NCBI RefSeq assembly: GCF_040954645.1
Contig: NC_092807.1
Span: 49,918,991 to 49,982,990, forward strand
DNA: 64,000 nt
From: Diabrotica undecimpunctata
Lineage: Eukaryota; Arthropoda; Insecta; Coleoptera; Chrysomelidae
Direction: 5' to 3'
Shown: positions 11,826 through 22,636 of the stretch, one piece after another
How positions within the stretch are numbered: the stretch's first letter is position 1
Layout: each line of letters starts with the position of its first letter
Position numbers and translations under genes: made by a program
The notes under the pieces: model-generated
The model's database searches: none
The model's input: the letters and a program-made list of their open reading frames with translations, nothing else
What the model was told of the DNA's origin: nothing

Positions 11826-12544
11826 CATTAACATTACGATAAATAATAAATGCATCTTACCTCTTGTTGTAAAATTACTTTTAAATTCCTTATAGGGAAG
11901 TTGAAGACGCTTCCAGTGTGTTATCAATGGACTTGTAGATCCTAATTTTCCAAACCATCCTCTAGAAACAATCGTTTGACACAAATTGAAAACTACTTTA
12001 ATTATGTTTTCTTTGTGGACTTCAAAAACATCCAAACTTTTGATTTTAACATTTTTATTTTAAGTTAGAAAGAATATATATGTATCAAAGATAAATTACA
12101 ATTAGTTGTATTACCAAAAAATACCAACTTCTTTTATAGCTATTATTATACATATTTTAAATAATAATTATTGTTAATTTGTGTATAACAAATACACTTA
12201 CCTAGTTAACCAGAAACACAAAACACAACACTGTACTGAAAATGAAAACCGTGCATGAAATAAAAAATGAAATGGCTCAGAGAGAACTGGACTGGGTCGA
12301 GATTCCTCTGTTTACTGGAAGTGAAGCAACCTAATCAGTTGAAATCGATGCACTGTCGCCGCCAGTTTTACAAATATTTTGCTATAGCTATAGATCTGCA
12401 AAATTTGCATACAGTTTATCTACATAGCACTTGTAAAATAACATTAAGTGGTTGGAATACATCCTTGTAGATAGTTCCTGGTCCGGTTAGCGTTAGGAAT
12501 TCCGGTTCAGGCCGTATTGGCCAGATATTCAATCCGGTATCCCC
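11826..12544. other. Non-coding stretch, nothing recognised
   Basis: AT-rich, only chance frames. No repeats or motifs that I could identify. Confidence 0.5.
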
Positions 12545-12559
12545 ATCCTATACTCAACA

Positions 12560-13760
12560 ACCTGTATGCGTCCACTGCTGGACATAGGTCTCCCTCAGTT
12601 CTTTCCATCTGTCTCTGTCTTGTGCGGCTTGCATTCAGTTATTGCTAACACGCTTCAGGTCGTAAGTCCATCTAGTTGGTGGGCGTCCTCTGCTCCGTAT
12701 TGCTTCTTGCCTTGGTCTCCATTCTGAAATACGTTTTGTCCATCGGTTGTCTCATATCTGGCGACGTGTCCTGCCCTTATTCTATTTTAACGACGCGATT
12801 TTTTCGATGGCGTCTGTTGTTTTTGTTCTACGACGTATTTCTTCGTTTGGGATTCGTTCTCTCAGAGAGACGCCCAACATCTGGCGCTCCATAGCCATCT
12901 GAGTCACGCGAATCTTATTAACTACCTTTTTTGTGAGTTTTAATGTTTCCGCTCCATAAGTGAGTACAGGTAACACACATTGGTCAAAGATTTTCCTTTT
13001 GAGGCATATGGGTAGATCCGATTTAAATACATAGTTTAATTTACCAAACGCTGCCCAAGCTAATCCTATGCGACGTGGGAGCTCATATGTCTGGTTACCT
13101 CTGCCCAACCGAATTTCATGTCCTAGGTACTTATACGATGTAGTCTGCACAATATCCCCTCCATCAACAGCAATATTTCGATTTAGCACCAGATTAGTCA
13201 TTATTTGCGTCTTTTTCATATTAATCTTTAGTCCGACCTCCATGGAAGCGTGATATAATTTTTCAAACATTATTATTGCATCATCCATACGATCGACTAT
13301 AAGGACGATGTTATCTGCAAATCTCAAATGACTGAGATATATTCTCTTTATATTCTCGTTCAGATGAATAGCTTTGGAGAGACTGTCTCCTTGCCGTACT
13401 CCTCGCTGTATACAGAATTTATTAGTTTCTTGTTCAGATAGTCTTAAGCTAGCTGTGGCATTTTGGTAGATATATTTGATTGTTAGTGTAGCGATGGTCT
13501 ATTCGGCCTTCTGTCAATGCTTTTAACATTTTCTGATGGCTTATGGTATCAAATGCTTTCTCGTAGTCGACAAATATCAGTGCCAATGGTTTGTTGTATT
13601 CTGCAGACTTCTCTATCAGGTTCTTTATCACTAGTAAGTGGTCGTTAGTGCTGTATCCCGATCTAAATCCAGCTTGTTCTCTAAGTTGATAGAAGTCTAA
13701 TTTAGCGTCCAGTCTCTTTTTGATAATTTTTGTGAAAAGTTTATATATGTGTGAAAGCAA
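12560..13760 (-). pseudogene. RTE-like reverse transcriptase and C-terminal domain
   Basis: Two long frames. From 13760 to 13449: MLSHIYKLFTKIIKKRLD, REQAGFRSGYSTNDHL and IFVDYEKAFDTI (RT blocks up to A). From 13327 to 12782: MRFADNIVLIVDRMDDA (catalytic YADD reads FADN), GLKINMKKTQIM, YKYLGHEIRLGRGN, WAAFGKLN, CVLPVLTYGAETLKL, and TQMAMERQMLGVSLRERIPNEEIRRRT. Between them (about 13330-13450) lies the block B region with a frameshift (RQGDSLS-like residues near 13390). A further out-of-frame C-terminus continues to about 12560 (WAGHIAR-like, DRDRWKELREA-like region). The D-to-N change in the catalytic FADN box and the frameshifts mean it is inactive. Confidence 0.85.
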
Positions 13761-15430
13761 ACTGATTGGACGGTAGTTTTTTAAATCTGTTATGTCTCCT
13801 TACTTGTGTAATATAGTAATGACTGCATTATTCCATTGAGAAGCAGTTTTTCCTTGGTAGATGCATTCGGTGAAAAGCTTGGCCAAAGCCTGGATAATTT
13901 TATTTCCGCCAAGTTTCATCGCTTTGATTACTACTCCGTCATCGCCAGGGATCGTATGGGGTTGTTTCTGGCATTAATTCTGATCCCTGGTTTGTGATTT
14001 TGGGCAGGGCTGATATTCCTTTCGTCGGTGCCCTCATACATTTCGCGATAAAAGGATTCGACAACCTCAAGGATTTTGCTTCTATCAGTAGTAATGTTTC
14101 CATCTTTTTTTTTACATATTTTTGTTGCCTATATTTCGCCTCAAAACTTTTAAACTTTTGTTTTCTTGAATTATTTTAGTTATTTCCCTTGTTTTGTTTT
14201 CTCTTACGTCTTTTGGGATTGACCGGTGGATATCTTTATTTAATTTCTTCATTGTTGTGTAGTTGGAGCCGTATTTTTCTGTCAGCTGTCTTCTTTTACC
14301 TATCTCTTTGTTATTTTGGCTTAGTTTTTTTATGGGTCGGAAGGGTCCGGCAGCACTCCCTTTCCGTTTCTTTTAGAGCCATCATTATGCCATCATTTGC
14401 TTGATCTACATCTTCTATTTCGTCTTGCAAGTCTTGTATATGTCTGGTTAGTGTATCTTCGTACAGGTCGTTGTTTTCTGGGGGAATCCATTTCTTTTTT
14501 CTTGTTCTTATTATCATCTTTGTTCTTTCCAATTTGACATTTAATAGTATCTTAGCTCGGATTAATCTGTGGTCGCTTCCCATTGATAATTTGTTGAGTA
14601 GTTCGATGTCTTTGATTATTTCTTTTCTGTTTGTTATGATATAATCTGGGATGGGTTGATGACATTAAAATAATAGCCGGAACAAATTGGAAATATGTTG
14701 CTCAGGATAGAGACCGATGGAAGGAGTTGAGAGAGGCCTATGTCCAAACATGGACGACAGAAGGTTAAGAAGAAGAAGATGATATAATCTATTTCATTTT
14801 TGACACTGCCATCTGGGCTGATCCATATCCATTTACGCTGAGGCTTTTTATCGAAAAAATAGTTCATCATGAATAAATTTTCCTGGTGTAAGAAGTTCAG
14901 CAATCTTTGCTCTCGTCATAGCCATTGCCCTGGCTTTCGCCATAGCCATAGTTACCCATTGCTACTTGTGCATCATCTTGTTTAAACCCCATTTTCGCAT
15001 TAAAGTCGCCCATAATTATTGTGTAATATGCGTGGCATGTAACGCTGTTTCTAGGTCCTCATAAAATTTTTCAATTTCTTCATCCGAGTGGGTAGTCGTT
15101 GGAGCATTTATGTCTGGATTACCTTTGGGTTATATCTTGCATTTAGCTTAAAGATGATATATACAATCCTGGGCTTATGCTGATAATTTCAAGTGTGTGC
15201 TTTCTATGTATAATAAATCCTACTCCACCATTTGAAGTGTCTTCTTCACCTCGAAAATGAAATACGTGTCCTGATTTAAGAGTAATTTGGGCTTCTCTTC
15301 ATCTTATTTCACTGAGGCCGATAATGTCCCACTTTATGTTTTTCAGCTCTTCCTCCAGTTCCATCATCTTCTGCTGATATAAGAGTTCTAACATTGTATG
15401 AAGTAATATACATTTGGGTCTCTTTGTAGT
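13761..15430 (-). pseudogene. RTE-like LINE endonuclease and linker
   Basis: On the minus strand, the APE endonuclease blocks appear in order across several frames: YITSYNVRTL (about 15400), ELKNIKWDIIGLSEIR (about 15330), SNGGVGFIIH (about 15225), TIIMGDFNAKMG (about 15010), KPQRKWIWISPDGSVKNEIDYI (about 14800-14860) and MGSDHRLIRAKI (about 14570), ending the nuclease with its usual SDHR motif. The linker follows to about 13780, with WNNAVITILH- and KLGGNKIIQALAKLF-like residues near 13800-13920. Interrupted by the 131-bp insertion at 14648-14778. Confidence 0.8.
14648..14778 (+). mobile_element. 5'-truncated RTE tail insertion with 12-bp TSD
   Basis: The 131-bp insert opposes the host LINE. 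Its plus-strand frame reads GWVDDIKIIAGTNWKYVAQD, then a WKELREAYVQTW block and a stop, followed by (AAG)n: the last residues and tail of an RTE-like LINE. ATGATATAATCT flanks it on both sides (14636-14647 and 14779-14790). Removing the insert and one duplication restores continuity of the host endonuclease region. Confidence 0.9.
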
Positions 15431-15590
15431 AGCCTGATTTTTTCCGGGGATTCTTAGCACCCTAAGAGGGTTTTCAGACGAGGATACTGTATGCGAGATA
15501 CAGAATTTGCGATGGCTGCTGTATCGGATTCACGGGCATGCTCGTCAGTATGAAAATAGTAGCAGTGCAGTGCGGTTATATTTTTGGATT

Positions 15591-15890
15591 ATGGATGTAG
15601 AAGAGTGTGTTATGCTGTGGTACATATTAAATAAAAAGAAAAAGAAACTGAAAAGACGACGTAATTTGTGGGTTCATCCTATTGTAGAATTAAGAAAAAC
15701 CAGGGGAACGTATAATTTGCTGTATCAAGATTTATTGCAATATCCATCGAAGTTTTTTAATTATTTTCGAATGTCTGTGAAGTCGTTTGAAGAACTTCAT
15801 AAAATTTTGGAGATTCAATTGAGAAAAAAAGACACAACTATGCGTAAAAGTATTTCATCAAAAGAACGGCTTTCTATGACTTTAAGTTAA
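15591..15890 (+). pseudogene. Harbinger transposase N-terminal fragment
   Basis: ATG at 15591 starts a 99-codon frame (in-frame codons also lie upstream, without ATG). Residues RRRNLWVHPIVELR, then LQYPSKFFNYFRMSVKSFEEL and KDTTMRKSISSKERLSMTL match the N-terminal region of PIF/Harbinger transposases, where a PxKFFxYFRM block and an ERLxxTL block precede the DDE domain. It stops there. The DDE_4 catalytic domain is absent, so this is a deletion remnant. Confidence 0.75.
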
Positions 15891-16100
15891 AGTTAAAGTC
15901 TATTACTTAAATTTAAAATAAATCTGTGTACTTATCTCCGATTTGTAAATTGTTTACCTCGCCCTAAATAAAAAAATGACCGTATTCCTTTCACAATAAT
16001 GTAGTTTTATATTCGTTAAATAGTCAAAATTCCAATTAGCAAACTTTTAAAACTAAACTGTATGGAACAAAATGCCTATGTATTTATAATAAAAACATGT

Positions 16101-16295
16101 TTATTTCTTACCATATTCATTTTGCTGTACTGCAGTCATGGCCTCAAAATTGTCGCACATTTGCTTAGAAATTTCGACCCAGCACTGCTGCTTTTTATTT
16201 CTATTGCAGTAATCTGGCGATGCTGTATCCCATAGACAGGGATTTGATTGTACCAAACAAATAAATTTGTCATTATCAAATACAGCACGCTCCAT
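16101..16295 (-). pseudogene. MADF/Myb-like DNA-binding protein start, Harbinger accessory gene
   Basis: ATG at 16295 on the minus strand begins a frame whose residues FICLVQSNPCLWDTASPDYCN and NKKQQCWVEISKQM follow the MADF pattern (an L/I-x-V-x-x-x-P-x-L-W-D-x start, later W-x-x-I/V-x-x-x-M). A possible splice donor (ATG|GTAAGA) lies just before the stop, so this may be a first exon. PIF/Harbinger elements often encode a second Myb/MADF protein, transcribed opposite to the transposase; the arrangement here agrees with that. Confidence 0.65.
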
Positions 16296-16789
16296 TATTT
16301 AACTATATTCAGAAAAAACCTTCTTTCTTTCGTTGCTCATTCACAATTATTCGACAGAAAATCGCGCGTCTATGGAATGTGGTGCAAAAGTATTCGTGTC
16401 TGAAAGCGTTCATTTAACGTAATGTTTCTTCTGTATCTGGCATACGCATTCAGTCGTCGGCGACAGGAAGGTCCGAGATACTGAATTCGGTATCTCGCAT
16501 ACTGTATCCCTCGCGCGTCCCGTGTGAAAAGCTCCATTTGAGTCTATGTAATATCTGCATCTCGGATACAGTATCCTCGTCTGAAAGGGGGCTAAGTGTC
16601 GCAAGTAGCACTTTTGTCTGCTCCAAACCTGTTCTAACCGCTACCTTGGTTGGGGGTGTTGAAGCCGCCGAAGACTGAGGGCCGTTCAGTAGTTTCGTCT
16701 TTCATGGAAAATAATTTTTGGGGTTTTAAGCCATTAAAACGCCACGGCTTGGCTAGTGCGTGTTGGCGAGTTAAAACCTAAATGATAAA

Positions 16790-17820
16790 GTGGGCTATTT
16801 AACTAAAATGAGTAGGAATAGTGTAGGAATATATCTATCAACTTGGAATATATTTTCCTACAAACAGGACGCTGTCACCTAATGGGTAAACTAATGCAAC
16901 GTCAATGAAAACTATTGCGAGAGATCCGATGAAACCAAAAAAAGAGTCAAATGAAAATAGATATCTTAAACGGCACAGTACACTTGAATTGTCAAACAGT
17001 AAAAACGAATGAATAAAATAAACAACTCGAATAAAAACCACTGTTTTCGAGACAGAATGAGTGATTCAATACAAGCCAAAATATAATTGTAATAAAATAA
17101 AAAATGAAATTAATACTTTATTAACCAGACCCCACAAAAAGAGGGGTCAAATCACAACGTTAAAACTGATCACGCATATGTATAATGATATTAGAATGAT
17201 AGATTTTTTTATATCATGCAAATAATTGTAGTAATGTGTAATTATAATTTCATAACCAATATCAAATACATGGTTACATTAAAATAAAGTATATAAACTT
17301 TATTTTTACTTTACTTTTTTACTAACTTAAAAAGAACACATCCTGTGTGTATTTTGTATGGTCTAATAAAGACTATCTAATCATATTATTATCTCTATCC
17401 TTATTATTAATTAAATTACATGTAAATAATACAGACATCACCGTTTTTGTTAGAGTAATACTTGAATTATTTTTATTAATATCCATATTTGGATATATTC
17501 TACACACCTTTGGTATAATAATTAAGAGTTCCTTGCCCTTTTGTTATTGAAATATCTACCAGTAAAACAAATATCTATTATAATTTTTTTTTATAGACAC
17601 TGTCTTAAACGTAGACTGTGCAAAAATTATCTCGAAAATTAGTAAAAAACATTAAGCAAAGATGTGAAGTTGTCATTGACCTCAAATCTTTATAGGTGAT
17701 TGTAAAGGTAATTGACTTATTTATTTTATTTTAAATTAGGAGTTACACAGTGGCAAATTAAACAATAAGCAAAAAATAAAATGAAGTCTATTAAAAATAT
17801 GGGAATGGTTTGACATTAAT
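16790..17820. other. Non-coding stretch, nothing recognised
   Basis: About 1 kb, AT-rich, with only short frames and no repeat ends that I could detect. Confidence 0.5.
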
Positions 17821-17869
17821 CTACTAAGTGGGGCAAAAGTAATCACCCTATTGGAAAACGCTATAGTTT

Positions 17870-18320
17870 TTGCAAATGTCGCCAAATCTCAATTCGGTTT
17901 TGACATTTGTGAAGCAAACAAACGTAGAATACAAATCAATAAACCATAAAACGGTTTACTCTGCAAAAACGCGGAATGATTTTCATTTTTCATTTTTAAA
18001 TTTCCATTTTTTTGTGCAACAATTCAACGGTTGTATTGGTGCAGCGTGCATTTCATCGCAGATTTCCTGGCCGTCCAACACCAACAAATAGACAATTTGC
18101 AACTTTTGGCATTTTGGCCACTCGCCTGGAAGAGTATGGGATAACAGAGATGCTCCCGAAGACTGGCTGGCTCCGGAGCAGTTGTTCTGTTGGGAATCTT
18201 GCTTCTGTTGAACAATATGTCGAAGAGGAGCCCGGAACATTGACAAGACCACGTGCCACACATTCTACCTATAAAACGTTTCTTAAACGTTCTAGAGAAA
18301 AATTATTCAAATGAAAGTTG
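17870..18320 (+). pseudogene. Transposase N-terminus remnant (IS630/Tc3-like helix-turn-helix)
   Basis: The frame around 18020-18100 reads VLVQRAFHRRFPGRPTPTNR, a block found in the DNA-binding N-terminus of a common insect IS630-type transposase family, then continues with ATRLEEYGIT and NLASVEQYVEEEPGTLTRPR up to 18314. No catalytic domain follows. The 3' side (18270-18360) has an inverted near copy at 20535-20615, suggesting that both belong to one repeat family. Confidence 0.55.
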
Positions 18321-18796
18321 TAGATCATTTAAATAAAAAGTTATTTTGAGAATTTCTAAATTAAAATACAAGACAAAATTAGCTGTACGTCTTCACATCA
18401 TTGAGATAATTGCAAAAAACCATTATTTTATTTTTGCATTAATTATTAAATATTAAAAACTTTGTTTTTTGCATAACGACAAGCAATATATAGCTCCTTG
18501 AAATTATGGCAAATAATGAGTTATGAAAGTGTGCGAAATTTCAAACAGATCGACTAAATAGTTTGTAAGTTATTCGATTTGTTTATCTCGGAGAGCGATT
18601 ATTTAAACAACTGTACTTGCTCAACTAGTGACTACAGTTATGTGGTAAATTACAATCGCTTCTTTGAGGCCTCAGCTTTAGCGTAGTTATATTTAAAAAA
18701 ACTTCAATTATTTATTAAATTTATTAAACAGTTTGTAAAAGTGCTGACTTTTCAGCTTAAAATCGTTTAAAAAACATTTAAACTTTGATATGTTTC

Positions 18797-19070
18797 TTAA
18801 TATTGTTCTGAAGCTATTTTCTTGTGGCATTTTAAATTAATTACTATTTAAATGGGAATAAGCCACAATTAAAGGTTAAAATACGTTTATTCACGTTTCA
18901 ATTTCCACTTCGGAAATCGTTCTCAAAATACAAACATTAGTAAATTTATTAACAATTTACTAATGTTTGTATTTTGAGAACGATTTCCGAAGTGAAAATT
19001 GAAACGTCAATAAACATATTTTAACCTTTAATTGTGGGTTATTTCCATTTAAATAGTAATTAATTTGATA
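18797..19070. repeat. Palindromic (foldback) member of a dispersed repeat family
   Basis: Two arms of about 110 bp are inverted copies around a short centre near 18955-18965. The arms share ATTACTATTTAAATGGGAAT/inverse, CCACAATTAAAGGTTAAAAT and ATTTCC(A)CTTCGGAAATCG, then TTCTCAAAATACAAACATTA. Single-arm relatives lie at 5195-5375, 43895-44075 and 53314-53480. A GATATGTTT motif occurs near both outer edges and may be a target duplication, but I would not rely on it. Confidence 0.8.
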
Positions 19071-19166
19071 TGTTTGATGTCACACGCTTCTAAGTAGGCT
19101 CACTGAAAAGCTCGTGAAAAACACACTTTCCGAAAAAACAAACTTCTACGACCAATAGGAACCAAG

Positions 19167-20060
19167 TTAAAATGATGGTACTTGTAAAATAGCTCCAAAA
19201 AAGTGTAGGAAAGAACAGTCCGAGCTCCGATTTTTTTTAGAATGGTACTTCAAATTAATACGCGCTTGCACCATTTGAAATATCTCTACTTGTATGGTAC
19301 TTAGAACCTTACTTACTTGTTTGCAATTATGGCAACCATAATATTTCATCATCGACTCATCATAATTCATATTTTCAGTTGGTTGATAATATTTGAGAAA
19401 AGAACTCTGTAATTTTTTGATTACTGGTCTCAATTTCCACATTTTATCATTTAAATCCTTTTGCGTATTATCAGCACAGTGCATAAAAGGCATTATTTGG
19501 ATAAACCTGTCGCGACGCATTGCATCCTTCACCATTTTATTGGAAATGTCTCCTCCATTGTCCCAATAAAACCTTTTTCCAGGAAGTCAGTTGTATCCAG
19601 ACACAATCAAAACATTAGAGCTAATCAAAGGTAATCTTCGGATCGGGTCAATTCACAAAAAGAGCGTATTTTCTGGTTTCGTCTAAAATATGGCCTAGAA
19701 TTTCGTTATCGAAAAACAACTCAAATTTATAGGGCTCATATTTTTAAATTGTGAGTAGTCTGCTTTGGGAAAGTCGGATATTTTTACAAAATCTCCATCG
19801 ATCCAAGTTCTTTTAGTATACATTTTTCCCTTTAGTGATTTCAAAAAACTAGTATTCGGTTCTGTATCAAGTGATGACATACGTGGTGTTTGCTCGTCTT
19901 CCATCTCATTAAAAACACTATTGTCTTCTGGTGCACCATCAAAATATCCCAGCTCGGCTTCTGCTAATAATTGTCTTCGGGACAGGTTATCTACAAATCC
20001 ACCATTATCCTCGTCAGCCGAATCTTCATTAGTCAAAACATTTGGATCAGGTGGACTTAT
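19167..20060 (-). pseudogene. Second piggyBac-type transposase (PGBD-like), N-terminal two thirds, broken
   Basis: On the minus strand the frame is open from about 20060 with DPNVLTNEDSADEDNGGFVD, the acidic N-terminus typical of vertebrate-PGBD-like insect piggyBac proteins, then a TKRTWIDGDF block. After a stop comes MVKDAMRRDRFIQIMPFMH, DLNDKMWKLRPVIKKL and NMNYDESMMKYYGCHNCKQ (first catalytic aspartate block, near 19330-19370). It ends with out-of-family residues and a stop at 19167. No ATG is needed upstream since the frame runs into (TA)n. The family differs from the element at 6108-8690. It lacks the C-terminal catalytic part and cysteine-rich domain. Confidence 0.75.
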
Positions 20061-20062
20061 CA

Positions 20063-20063
<1 letters not shown>

Positions 20064-20129
<66 letters not shown>
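20064..20129. repeat. (TA)n microsatellite
   Basis: About 33 uninterrupted TA units, directly upstream of the piggyBac-like remnant. Confidence 0.95.
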
Positions 20130-20132
<3 letters not shown>

Positions 20133-21490
20133 TAGATCTCTTATTAGCCTAGTGTGACCATTTGGTAACAGTGTGATTCAGTCTCATGTAAATTTTATGT
20201 TAATGGGTGAGGTTGCCTGTAATATTTTTTATGCTGTAACCAACTTCCTCCCTAACTATATCAATAATTATTTAAATTGCCGGAAAGTCTTAATAGTGAG
20301 ACTCAAATCTCGGTTTCATAATTTGCACATTCGTTAATACGCATGAATTCACAAAGCTATACTATTCTTTCCTTCAAAACTGTTGAATGTTATACAGTAA
20401 CAAATTGAGTACACTGATCTAGTAAGGAAAAATTGAACTGCGGATAGATTTCTAGGGTTAAGTTAAGCTACAATCAACATTAATTGATGGCGTGTTTGCG
20501 TAACCAAGTGGTCACACAAGGCGTTGATGGGTTATTTTAGAAACTCGCAAATTGAAGAACTTTCTAAGATCTACAATTTTTAATCAAACTATTTCTCTAA
20601 AATGCATAAGAAACGTTTTATAGGCAAAAAATGATTGTTTCTCTTTGTAAGATTGTTAAAAAACAAAGCAAAATCAGCTGTACGTCTTCACTTATTGATA
20701 ATCAGCTACCACCCCTCATACCTTTTAGAACCTTCAAATATCTGTATAAGATTTTTACGTGAAATATAATTTTTTACAGATATATTGATGTGTTAGTAAA
20801 GATCCATCGACACCCATATATCTGTTACGAATTTAATAATCAATTTTGTAAACATTTAGCAAACAGTAGTTTGGTGTTTTATTCATACGCATAAATATAT
20901 AACAGTTCACGCAGTACATAGGTGGGGTCATTAGTAGGTTCACATCAAGGTCGATGGCGCCAAATCGGAAGGACATTTTTTACGGGTTTAAAAAACTATT
21001 GTCTACTAAGTAAATATTAATTAGTAGCTCGCGTGGAAAAGGGGATCGGAAAAGGATATGTAAAAAGTACTTGTTTTATTCGTTACGTACAGTGCAACTA
21101 TACGAGATTTTATTGAGTCATCAGTGCAATGTTTTCAAGTTATAAGGCTCCCCCTTTTTTGCTAATGACAGTATTCTTTATTATTCTTAACATTTAGTTT
21201 TTGAAATTGAAGTTTGATTGTTTGACAATATCAACAGTAGTATGTATCCATTAAATAAGCTGTTTCCTGGAGTAAGGATTGATGGTATTTCATGGGGATT
21301 AGAAATACATAATTAATATTGTTACACATTTATGAATACGCAACCCTCTTTAGTTTTAAACTGCGTGTAGTCCAGGAAATTTTCAGTTGTAAATCTCTTT
21401 GATAATAGAAAAGATAATTAACATTTGTTGTAAAGCTCTTGATAATAGAAAAGAGAGTTAAGATTTGATTTCACGTATATTGCTTCTACA
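20130..21490. other. Non-coding, with a copy of the 18.3-kb repeat
   Basis: 20535-20615 is an inverted near copy of 18270-18360. 20668-20700 (CAGCTGTACGTCTTCAC) is a direct copy of 18378-18400. Near 21385-21470 a block of about 38 bp built on TTGATAATAGAAAAGA is present twice. No gene. Confidence 0.6.
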
Positions 21491-21493
21491 ATT

Positions 21494-21534
21494 CGCTTAT
21501 ACGTATTTCGTCTTTGCAGGATTCATCAGAACGC
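21494..21534 (-). ncRNA. Hammerhead ribozyme motif, degenerate
   Basis: On the minus strand CTGATGA (21523-21529) is followed by a 13-nt stem-loop and CGAAATACGTATAAGCG. This fits the hammerhead core: CUGAUGA, stem II, GAAA, then stem III AUAC/GUAU with no loop, then A as the cleavage nucleotide. Stem I can form between GCGUU before the core and AGCG after the cleavage site (U-A, U-G, G-C, C-G). Stem II has two mismatched pairs (A-C and C-A), each explained by a G-to-A change. Such short-stem-III hammerheads are known from Penelope-like retroelements. A Penelope-like coding remnant lies at 36095-36690, but not adjacent. Probably weakly active or inactive. Confidence 0.6.
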
Positions 21535-21916
21535 CTTAGTAACAAGGCTTCTTAAGAATAAGACCTCACCACACTCTTGTATATATGGTCAGTGACATTA
21601 GAAGTGTTACACCCAGAAGTAGTGTTGTGTCAATAGTTCATTTTACAAGGACCGAATCAATCAGTGACCGACTCTGAAAACGATCGAATCATTTAAATCA
21701 TTCGTTCGTTTCAATACTTTTCGTTGCCGTTTAAAACAAATAACAAGTAACCGATTGATTGAGCTGAATCGACTGAAAACCGGTAGTACTGCTTACCGTA
21801 TTTCATATTATGTATGTGTATTCACCTTCATTGACTTTCATACGTTTATGTTAGTGCGAGTAGGGCTTAGATTTAATTATCAATAGTAATACCACTAGTG
21901 GTTCAATTTTCGCGAT

Positions 21917-22033
21917 AAGTCTGTCGATTTACTTCTAAACGAAACTGAGTTGCTTGAAAACACCACGAGTCCTACGGACTCGTGGTGTTTTCTTTAAGAA
22001 ACTCAGTTGAGTTTAGAAATAAAAGACAGACTT
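21917..22033. repeat. 117-bp palindrome (foldback)
   Basis: The centre CACCACGAGTCC-TAC-GGACTCGTGGTG (21961-21987) is perfect; the arms continue outward through AAAACACC, AACTGAGTTG/CAACTGAGTT-type and CTAAAC, to AAGTCTGTC at 21917 and GACAGACTT at 22033. A few indels lie between. Could be a small MITE or the stem of an element end. Confidence 0.85.
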
Positions 22034-22636
22034 ATAAGCTACATTAAATCATGAGTGCTATTTTATTAGACTATTTCATGAACAAAGTGATAGGTCAAAA
22101 ATTCAGTAGAATGAGAGGAAGGAATTTAATAATAATACATTTGATCTAGGTAACCCAAATCTACCCATTTTTTGAATAATTCACAATTAGTCATAATCAT
22201 GAAATATTTATTATAACTATAAATAATTTGTTATAATTATTTTTTACCTATAAAAATAAATAATTTGAACACGAAAAAAATACATTATTCTCGACTATAA
22301 TTATTATAAACGATGCAATTGTAAAAATTTTGAATAGTATGGCCGTTATTATAGTGTATTTTTATGTATGAGAGAGTAATAAAACAATAAATTATGTATG
22401 CAAATCCCTAAACTGTTGATACGGGGACTCAATGAAAAACAGATATTTGTCAACAAGTTTACAGAAGTATATAGGAAAACAATTTTAAATTGAGTATGAC
22501 CACCAGGTATAAAGGTTGGAGCAGAATAGAATACAATAGTTGTGAGGGTTACTAATCCCTAAATAAGGTTGCCAGTGTCGGAGTGATGGAGGTTAACAGG
22601 TACTAATGAATTTGCAAGAAATGTAAGATGTTTATT

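Larger units (their letters stand above)
15466..16592. mobile_element. PIF/Harbinger element, internally deleted
   Basis: Inverted ends share TTTCAGACGAGGATACTGTA followed by GAGAT-CAGA; left end at 15466 and right end at 16592. TAA flanks both (15463-15465 and 16593-16595), the 3-bp duplication of PIF/Harbinger. It contains the N-terminus of the transposase (plus strand) and a MADF-type gene start (minus strand), but no catalytic domain; at 1127 bp most of the interior is missing. Inserted in the 5' region of the RTE-like LINE. Confidence 0.88.
12545..16780 (-). mobile_element. Near full-length RTE-like LINE, interrupted by two later insertions
   Basis: Read on the minus strand from about 16780. 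There is a 5' untranslated or leader region, an APE-type endonuclease start (MYITSYNVRTL near 15400, MGDFNAK near 15020, KPQRKWIWISPDG and NEIDYI near 14790-14850), a linker, then RT and a C-terminal region ending near 12560. Removing the Harbinger insertion (15466-16592) and the 131-bp RTE tail (14648-14778 plus one 12-bp duplication) gives about 3 kb, normal for RTE. The leader sequence on both sides of the Harbinger element reads continuously, which is why I extend the LINE to about 16780. Confidence 0.75.

Noticed and set aside
12267..12470. 67-codon plus-strand frame
   Set aside because: No homology that I recognise, AT-rich surroundings, no splice or promoter context.
17983..18263. Three minus-strand frames opposite the transposase remnant
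   Set aside because: Shadows of the plus-strand frame with the VQRAFHRRFPGRP block.
20064..20129. IYIYIY frames at the (TA)n tracts
   Set aside because: Microsatellite artefacts.
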